Origin: Phoronis ovalis
Lineage: Eukaryota > Phoronida > Phoronidae
Length of the DNA stretch: 10,365 nucleotides
Assembly (NCBI GenBank): GCA_028565635.1
Contig: JAOXYB010064634.1
Coordinates: forward strand, 1 to 10,365
Direction of reading: 5' to 3'
The translations under genes and the position numbers were made by a program. Below the pieces are notes generated by a model. It was not told the origin of the DNA. It searched no databases and saw nothing but the letters and a program-made list of their open reading frames with translations. This document shows, in pieces, positions 9,601-10,365 of the stretch. How positions within the stretch are numbered: the first letter of the stretch is position 1; each line of letters starts with the position of its first letter.

Positions 9601-10365
9601 AAATAACAATGGTTTAGTTTTGCGTTTAAACCATGGAAAACAATTTTCTATGCTGTTTTTAGGCGATCTTTCAGGGTTTGAAGACAAAGTAAGTGTGCAA
9701 AGTATAATTTATAAATTGTCTCATCATGGTTCAGAAACCAATAATAATGCTAATAAACAAGCTTTCCTGGACAAAATTAAACCGGAAGTTGTGATATCTT
9801 CAGGAAACCCTTGGCACAGGAGTTATGGACATCCGAGGTGTACATCACTTAAAGCAGCGCTAACAAGTAAAAGTATTGCAACTGTCTCAAGGAATTCGTT
9901 AAGTTATAAGATGCAGGAACATTTTTTATGTGGAGTAAAGGGCCAAAGTACCCCAGAATTAATTAAAAATAAAAATACCGCTGCCTTATTTACTCATGCG
10001 ACTAGACAAGACAGACCTACGGTGATTCTAATTGAGTACAATATCGTAACTAAACATATTAAGATAAAACGGGGGTTAAGCAATCTTCTGAGCACTTCCT
10101 CATCTGAATCCTCAAGACGTAGAAAGAGAAATGCAGAAGAAAATGATAACTTTGAAGGTGCTGCAAGTAAGTCAAGCTTTGTTGCCTTTCAATAAGTTTC
10201 AGGTCCATACCATGTTTAGAAACATATATTAATTAAATGTCCACTAAGGCGCATAGGAGTTTGACGTTGCAATTTTATAGGTGGAGTTGATGTCTCGCCA
10301 ATTTTCCAACCAAAACTACAACAACGGTCAAGCGTGAAAAATATAGTTGCTAGTCTAGAGAATGT
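433..10365 (+). CDS. Secreted multidomain protein: beta-rich region, Hedgehog-N-like domain and ComEC-type MBL domain (14 exons, 3' partial)
   Basis: Exons: 433-666, 1372-1486, 1837-1933, 2211-2645, 3176-3236, 3495-3747, 4645-4772, 5663-5742, 6010-6156, 6347-6502, 7280-7404, 7977-8276, 9111-10166, 10281-10365+. All 13 junctions keep one open frame of 3272 nt, which is strong internal support for a single gene. Residues ~10-32 form a signal peptide. ~33-181 is a small module ending at RVRR (178-181). ~182-568 is beta-rich with C281-x-x-C284. ~569-700 resembles the Hedgehog signalling / D-Ala-D-Ala carboxypeptidase fold. ~711-1020 is a ComEC/Rec2-like metallo-beta-lactamase fold. RRRKR at 1046-1050 is a second furin-type site. 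The protein is predicted to enter the secretory pathway and be cleaved by a proprotein convertase. Splice sites are inferred by eye; mRNA evidence is absent. Domain names come from motif recognition. The function is not known. Confidence 0.75.
754..966. repeat. Intronic direct duplication, copy 1
   Basis: Starts at TGATCTCG and includes a TTTAGCCTAAC...GCATACAT block and the shared string ACTATCACCATTTTCT. It matches copy 2 at 1032-1235 with scattered substitutions and small indels, at an offset of about 270-280 bases. The right boundary is approximate because similarity fades in AT-rich sequence. I see no terminal inverted repeats or coding content. Confidence 0.75.
1032..1235. repeat. Intronic direct duplication, copy 2
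   Basis: Second copy of the intron 1 duplication, same orientation as 754-966. The best conserved part is 1061-1182 against 791-910. Divergence between the copies suggests an old event. It could be a local tandem duplication or two insertions of one dispersed repeat; a genome-wide search would tell. Confidence 0.75.
1372..1486 (+). CDS. Exon 2: N-terminal module
   Basis: Enters in phase 0 after TTTCCAG and leaves in phase 1 at TTAG|GTATTT. It encodes residues 79-116 (RVICNSNKLIVALDNSQ, then ASWSVNDIIMG and ESFECQL) plus one base. The I-C-x(3)-K-L-x-V-x-L start and the second Cys resemble the opening of DUF7029-type modules of secreted fungal proteins, a resemblance I recall and could not check. 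The two cysteines could form a disulphide. Confidence 0.75.
1487..1836 (+). other. Intron 2 (phase 1, 350 bp)
   Basis: Donor GTATTT, acceptor TGAATCTGCAG. It holds an ORF at 1502-1705 with no splice-compatible use and an AATAAA at 1738-1743 that could be chance. No other feature seen. Confidence 0.65.
1837..1933 (+). CDS. Exon 3: N-terminal module
   Basis: Enters with two bases completing a Gly codon and leaves in phase 2 at CAAG|GTATTT. It encodes GLSHAPDKGIFRKITYIN and IPDNRKAEIISTEA. Only this frame is open across the exon and it joins exons 2 and 4 without a stop. The pattern of alternating hydrophobic residues suggests beta strands. The ORF on the opposite strand (1880-2107) is an overlap shadow. 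Confidence 0.75.
2211..2645 (+). CDS. Exon 4: propeptide end, furin-type site, glycine-rich linker, CxxC
   Basis: Acceptor TATATTTCAG, donor TTT|GTGAGT, phases 2 in and 2 out. It encodes residues 149-293. The start (SFYDLLEHAHIFYHH) completes the N-terminal module. RVRR followed by D (178-182) is a good proprotein-convertase site. Then come a Trp/Lys-rich stretch, a run of glycines (G-S-G5-A-G at 210-218), a Thr/Ser-rich part, and C281-x-x-C284 opening the beta-rich region. If RVRR is cut, the N-terminal module would be released or stay bound as a prodomain. The second ORF at 2333-2611 is an off-frame shadow. Confidence 0.8.
2646..3175 (+). other. Intron 4 (phase 2, 530 bp)
   Basis: Strong donor GTGAGT and acceptor ATTTATTTTACAG. 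The 2661-2849 minus-strand ORF has no supporting context. Nothing else recognised. Confidence 0.7.
3176..3236 (+). CDS. Exon 5: beta-rich region
   Basis: A 61-base exon with acceptor TTTTACAG and an excellent donor CAG|GTAAGC. It enters in phase 2 and leaves in phase 0, encoding F then ELQIDRDSKNNIRLKKYLLQ. It is too short to stand out as an ORF, but the splice signals and phases on both sides fit exactly. Confidence 0.75.
3495..3747 (+). CDS. Exon 6: beta-rich region
   Basis: Acceptor TTATTTGCAG, donor ATTA|GTAAGA, phases 0 in and 1 out, residues 315-399. It is made of alternating hydrophobic strands (ASIKLNYDVKLSVNG, FSVDY, FNIPIPVVSAFGITLKVAL) and carries the first R-P strand motif (369-370) followed by an acidic, alanine-rich stretch. 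No cysteines. The short proline-containing IPIPVVSAFGI segment recalls the 'ipipGi' segment of DUF7223-type fungal secreted proteins (from memory, unverified). Unspliced reading would stop at 3833; the GTAAGA donor is chosen because it is strong and in phase with exon 7. Confidence 0.8.
3929..3971. repeat. Two-unit direct repeat, 30-bp period
   Basis: TGTCTGGGTTAAA occurs at 3929-3941 and again at 3959-3971, with partial similarity between the spacers (ATGCTAGG and ACATTAGG follow the two copies). It lies immediately before the hairpin at 3979-4000. Confidence 0.7.
3979..4000. repeat. GC-rich perfect hairpin
   Basis: AACCGCC (3979-3985) and GGCGGTT (3994-4000) form a perfect 7-bp stem around an 8-base loop. 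It stands out from the AT-rich surroundings. No U-run follows, and the intronic position makes a terminator role unlikely. It may be part of a degraded mobile element. Confidence 0.5.
4645..4772 (+). CDS. Exon 7: beta-rich region
   Basis: Acceptor TTTTTATAG, donor CCAAAG|GTAACT, phases 1 in and 0 out. It completes a Thr codon, then encodes SQKIGTAAATLTHSK, a basic, proline-containing turn (FRPFKPHKPT) and VDFAAEAVGHFSVYPK. The V-Y-P (438-440) before the next exon is the second member of the recurring strand motif. The other two frames have early stops. The minus-strand ORF at 4611-4868 is a shadow. Confidence 0.8.
4773..5662 (+). other. Intron 7 (phase 0, 890 bp)
   Basis: Donor GTAACT, acceptor GTAATTATAG. 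The 5412-5600 ORF lacks matching splice signals and has the composition of random AT-rich DNA. No repeat or RNA gene recognised. A phase-0 cassette exon here cannot be excluded by eye. Confidence 0.6.
5663..5742 (+). CDS. Exon 8: beta-rich region
   Basis: An 80-base exon, acceptor AATTATAG and donor CGG|GTATGT, phases 0 in and 2 out. It encodes IEISTGLAFGFTSRTFEIAL and LAPLAI. Alternating small and hydrophobic residues continue the strand pattern of exons 6 and 7 and lead directly into the G-V-R-P motif completed by exon 9. Confidence 0.8.
6010..6156 (+). CDS. Exon 9: end of beta-rich region, with probable GC donor
   Basis: Acceptor TTGCTTCAG, phases 2 in and 2 out. It completes Gly468, then encodes VRPQLVLNFELEKS, GRFNVLLSLSIHFDLRP and VNLEISLIGKQW. 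It carries two more R-P strand motifs (470-471 and 504-505). No GT donor gives a phase that keeps the main exon 10 acceptor open, but ATG|GCAAGT at 6157 does. GCAAGT is the ideal form of the minor GC-AG donor class. The alternative is a GT donor CAA|GTACCA at 6160 paired with a weak acceptor at 6310-6311. Confidence 0.7.
6347..6502 (+). CDS. Exon 10: linker before Hedgehog-like domain
   Basis: Acceptor TTATTGTAG, donor AAGAG|GTAACG, phases 2 in and 2 out, residues 517-569. It encodes RFTILESSNRGSIPLGSNPT, then a stretch with C-V-S-S-E-S-I-E-C, whose two cysteines could pair, then APTIPIINIDDK. It is rich in Ser, Pro and Ile and probably forms the linker between the beta-rich region and the next domain. 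Confidence 0.75.
6838..7088. repeat. Interspersed GCTCGCTGCTCGCA-type units
   Basis: Five related units share the core ATGCTCGCTGCTCGCACTTAAC, in whole or part: 6838-6850, 6861-6882, 7010-7033, 7043-7064 and 7072-7088. The last three recur at about 31-33 bases, while an A-rich array separates them from the first two. They look like a decayed tandem array inside the MITE-like element. Confidence 0.7.
6891..7006. repeat. A-rich tandem array of GTCRCCAAAA-type units
   Basis: About seven degenerate units of the form [GC]-[TA]-C-[GA]-[AC]-C-A(4 or more), such as TTGACAACCAAAA, GGTCGCCAAAAAA, TCGACAACCAAAAA, CGTCAGCAAAAC and GGTCACCAAAAG, with uneven spacing of about 12-20 bases. Strong strand asymmetry: almost no G or T runs on the + strand. 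No coding sense. Confidence 0.6.
7280..7404 (+). CDS. Exon 11: first half of Hedgehog-N-like domain
   Basis: Acceptor GAATTACAG, donor ACC|GTGAGT, phases 2 in and 1 out, residues 569-611. Features seen: R-I-I-F-x-D (577-582), then a helix with M-A-x-K-L-D-R-L-A-D-I-I (591-602), then G-W (607-608) leading to K-L-x-V in exon 12. This order (I-I-F-x-D, a helix with regularly spaced Leu, then W-x-x-x-K-L-x-V) matches the first half of the Hedgehog signalling domain and related D-Ala-D-Ala carboxypeptidase-like proteins. The family assignment rests on motif order only. Confidence 0.6.
7405..7976 (+). other. Intron 11 (phase 1, 572 bp)
   Basis: Strong donor GTGAGT and acceptor GGTTCTCATAG. AT-rich; no ORF, repeat or RNA gene recognised. 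Confidence 0.7.
7977..8276 (+). CDS. Exon 12: second half of Hedgehog-N-like domain, degenerate zinc site
   Basis: Acceptor TTCTCATAG, donor ACAC|GTAAGT, phases 1 in and 1 out, residues 611-711. It continues with K-L-I-V-K-R-A-W (612-619), a basic loop, S-P-H-D-L-V-S-E-G-R-Q-V-E-L (631-644), then L-x-x-L-x-x-x-G-x-C-C-G-F (657-673). The block E-G-R-x-V-[DE]-L and the L-x-x-L...G-F step are hallmarks of the Hedgehog fold. In Sonic hedgehog the zinc ligands are a His two residues before E-G-R, an Asp at the V-D position and a late H-x-H. Here the first position is Val (with His displaced by three), Asp is Glu, and no H-x-H follows, so a catalytic or zinc-bound site is unlikely. The Lys/Arg-rich tail (GGKRSANGG, KTKNQDSEERSR) forms a linker to the next domain. 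Confidence 0.65.
8277..9110 (+). other. Intron 12 (phase 1, 834 bp)
   Basis: Ideal donor GTAAGT and acceptor CATTTTGTAG. It separates the Hedgehog-like exon from the MBL exon. A short open block at 9018-9084 follows an AG but has the wrong phase. No repeat or RNA gene recognised. Confidence 0.7.
9111..10166 (+). CDS. Exon 13: ComEC/Rec2-type metallo-beta-lactamase-fold domain
   Basis: A single 1056-base exon, phases 1 in and 1 out, residues 711-1063. It opens with the ComEC-family hallmark L-x-V-G-Q-G-D-A-T-V-I (725-735) and V-D-M-G (746-749). The metal motif is T-H-K-N-I-D-H (783-789), where the usual H-x-H-x-D-H has Asn786 in place of the second His. Then come N-N-N-G-L-V-L-R-L, F-L-G-D-L (Asp896), L-S-H-H-G-S (His915, His916) and Y-G-H-P (His951), all in family order and spacing. 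Members are zinc or manganese phosphodiesterases and nucleases; ComEC itself acts on DNA at the cell surface. Here the domain would be extracellular. A Ser-rich tail and RRRKR (1046-1050) follow. Unspliced, the frame stops at 10195. An ATG at 9092, in frame but before the acceptor, is probably not the true start because the acceptor phase matches exon 12. Confidence 0.88.
10281..10365 (+). CDS. Exon 14 (partial): C-terminal region beyond the MBL domain
   Basis: Acceptor AATTTTATAG after a 114-base intron with donor CAA|GTAAGT. It enters in phase 1, completing a Ser codon, and stays open to the window edge: GVDVSPIFQPKLQQR then SSVKNIVASLEN. Too little is visible to assign a domain; the last part could be the start of a helix. 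It follows the RRRKR site, so convertase cleavage would release this C-terminal part. Confidence 0.65.

Noticed and set aside
9418-9687. Minus-strand ORF of 89 codons inside the MBL exon
   Set aside because: Antisense shadow of a strongly supported coding exon.
9092-10195. Stand-alone bacterial MBL gene or contamination
   Set aside because: No ribosome binding site precedes the ATG; instead an acceptor and a GTAAGT donor bound the frame, and both flanking exons match in phase.
1-10365. tRNA genes, rRNA or CRISPR arrays
   Set aside because: No tRNA-type B box with a matching cloverleaf, no rRNA signature and no regularly spaced conserved repeats were seen. The intron 10 array units are degenerate and unevenly spaced.

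Overview
The window looks like one large, secreted, multidomain gene on the + strand of an AT-rich eukaryote, most likely an invertebrate animal. No prokaryotic layout is present: there are no closely packed ORFs or ribosome binding sites. Instead, short open blocks are each bounded by good splice signals (donors such as GTAAGT, GTGAGT and GTAAGC; acceptors such as TTTTACAG and TTTGCAG) and separated by stop-rich introns of 114 to 897 bases. I could not identify the species.

By hand I chained 14 exons whose reading phases match at all 13 junctions: 433-666, 1372-1486, 1837-1933, 2211-2645, 3176-3236, 3495-3747, 4645-4772, 5663-5742, 6010-6156, 6347-6502, 7280-7404, 7977-8276, 9111-10166 and 10281-10365. 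The gene runs off the right edge. The joined frame is 3272 nt, about 1090 codons, with no internal stop. Intron phases in order are 0,1,2,2,0,1,0,2,2,2,1,1,1. One junction (intron 9) works best with a GC-AG donor.

The predicted precursor has five parts in order. (1) A signal peptide, residues ~1-32. (2) A small N-terminal module, ~33-181, ending in a furin-type RVRR site. (3) A long beta-strand-rich region, ~182-568, with a CxxC pair and a recurring hydrophobic-x-R/Y-P strand motif; parts 2 and 3 recall the secreted DUF7029/DUF7223 pairing known from fungi. (4) A degenerate Hedgehog-N / D-Ala-D-Ala-peptidase-like domain, ~569-700, that seems to have lost its zinc ligands. (5) A full ComEC/Rec2-type metallo-beta-lactamase-fold domain, ~711-1020, carried in one exon flanked by phase-1 introns and followed by an RRRKR furin-type site. 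The C-terminus lies outside the window. The whole suggests a processed extracellular protein combining a Hedgehog-like, probably non-catalytic domain with a possible secreted metallohydrolase (nuclease or phosphodiesterase-like). Its function is unknown.

Non-coding content: a possible core promoter (E-box plus TATA) just before exon 1; a ~200-bp direct duplication in intron 1; a 30-bp-period repeat and a GC-rich hairpin in intron 6; and a ~316-bp inverted-repeat-bounded, MITE-like element with two nested repeat families in intron 10.
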